Shown: in pieces, positions 63,453 through 64,000 of the stretch
Layout: the number at the start of each line of letters is the position of its first letter
Position numbering within the stretch: position 1 is the first letter of the stretch
Assembly (NCBI RefSeq): GCF_001663815.1
Contig: NZ_CP016027.1
Span: forward strand, 248,001-312,000
Direction of reading: 5' to 3'
DNA length: 64,000 nt
From: Halothiobacillus diazotrophicus
GTDB taxonomy: Bacteria; Pseudomonadota; Gammaproteobacteria; Halothiobacillales; Halothiobacillaceae
Notes under the pieces: model-generated
Database searches by the model: none
Told to the model about the DNA's origin: nothing
What the model saw: only the letters and a program-made list of their open reading frames with translations
Made by a program: the position numbers and the translations under genes

Positions 63453-64000
63453 TTATTCGTCCCAGAGGTTTTCCTGAGTGTAGGGGCTGCCTTCCGGTGA
63501 CCAGAAATCGCCGCTGACGTATCGACGGTGGCGATCCAGTGCCGCAATGGCCGCCATGTCGTCGGCGCTCAGAGGCAGCGACGCGGCTGCCAGATTTTCC
63601 TTCATGCGTGCCGCATGGACGGATTTCGGAATCACGACCGTATCCCGATGGATGGCCCAGCTGAGCAGCACCTGGGCCGGGGTGGCCTTCAGTCGTGCTG
63701 CGATTTCCAGAATCACCGGATCTTCCAGCAGGATGGGTTCGTCCTTCGCCTTGAGCGTGTCGGGACGGTCCTTGGAGCCGAGTGGCGAGTAGGCAGTCAC
63801 GGCAATACCCTGATCCCGGCAATAGGCCAGCAATGCCGGCTGCTGCAGATAGGGATGCAGTTCGACCTGATTCATTTCTGGCTTGATGCGCGCCGTCGTC
63901 AGCAATGATTCGAGTTTGGCGATACTGAAGTTGGATACGCCGATATGCCGCGTCAGCCCCTTGTCCACCAAGGGCTCCATCGCACCCCAGGTCTTGGCAA
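63453..64000 (-). CDS. Aldo/keto reductase (N-terminus beyond window edge)
   Basis: The visible 182 residues are the C-terminal part of an NADPH-dependent AKR. The frame stays open to base 64000, and the residues before the internal Met at 63980 (AKTWGA) still fit the family, so that Met is not the start. Blocks seen are LTRHIGVSNFSIAKLESLL, NQVELHPYLQQPALLAYC, VTAYSPLG, VLLSWAIHRDTVVIPKSV and the C-terminal SGDFWSPEGSPYTQENLW. The tail resembles alcohol/xylose-reductase-like members. The catalytic Asp-Tyr-Lys-His residues mostly lie outside the window. Confidence 0.92.
   Translation of the reverse strand, partial: AKTWGAMEPLVDKGLTRHIGVSNFSIAKLESLLTTARIKPEMNQVELHPYLQQPALLAYCRDQGIAVTAYSPLGSKDRPDTLKAKDEPILLEDPVILEIAARLKATPAQVLLSWAIHRDTVVIPKSVHAARMKENLAAASLPLSADDMAAIAALDRHRRYVSGDFWSPEGSPYTQENLWDE

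Overview
The window looks like a core chromosomal segment of a Gram-negative gammaproteobacterium with roughly 60% GC (judged by eye, not computed). Supporting this are the kdsD-kdsC-lptC-lptA-lptB block beside a divergent mla-murA block (the arrangement known from E. coli), plus lptFG, hda, ratA-rnfH, sbcB and gluQRS. A chemolithoautotroph-type lineage such as Chromatiales/Halothiobacillaceae would fit, but that is an inference with low certainty. I see no insertion sequence, prophage, CRISPR array, rRNA or tRNA.

Layout. 1-3350 (minus): LPS export and Kdo synthesis (kdsD, kdsC, lptC, lptA, lptB cut by the window edge). 3672-9463 (plus): an eight-gene, tightly coupled run in which a sulfatase-modifying-factor-like protein and an unrecognised 170-aa protein precede mlaF-mlaE-mlaD, then a TolC-family outer-membrane protein, then mlaC-mlaB. 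9534-13890: murA and hisG-hisD-hisC. 13992-14107: the SRP 4.5S RNA (ffs), then dnaX-ybaB-recR. 16858-23095 (minus): glgB-glgA-DUF1631-PilZ. 23603-28038 (plus): glgC, a GH57 enzyme and malQ. Then ppc (minus), gnd-zwf-pgi (plus) and tsaB. 36287-46686: a membrane GGDEF protein, an M16C metalloprotease, an AI-2E transporter, hda, smpB, ratA-rnfH and an OmpR-type two-component pair. 46818-49848: GtrB-like and GtrA-like proteins facing an ArnT-like transferase. 49993-64000: fructosamine kinase, trhP, lptF-lptG, parC, gluQRS, slt, sbcB, a CBS protein, an RssA-like patatin and the C-terminal part of an aldo/keto reductase.

How they work together. Two envelope themes run through the window: LPS building and export (kds, lpt) and phospholipid transport (mla), the latter with an unusual TolC partner. 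A central-carbon theme joins glycogen synthesis (glgC, glgA, glgB) and turnover (malQ, GH57) with PEP carboxylase, the oxidative pentose-phosphate enzymes (zwf, gnd) and pgi. A c-di-GMP thread (PilZ protein in the glycogen operon, separate GGDEF cyclase) suggests possible control of carbon storage.

The best candidates for something undescribed are the SUMF/170-aa/Mla/TolC operon and the glgBA-DUF1631-PilZ operon with its repeat-bearing divergent control region. Most other regions are ordinary housekeeping DNA.
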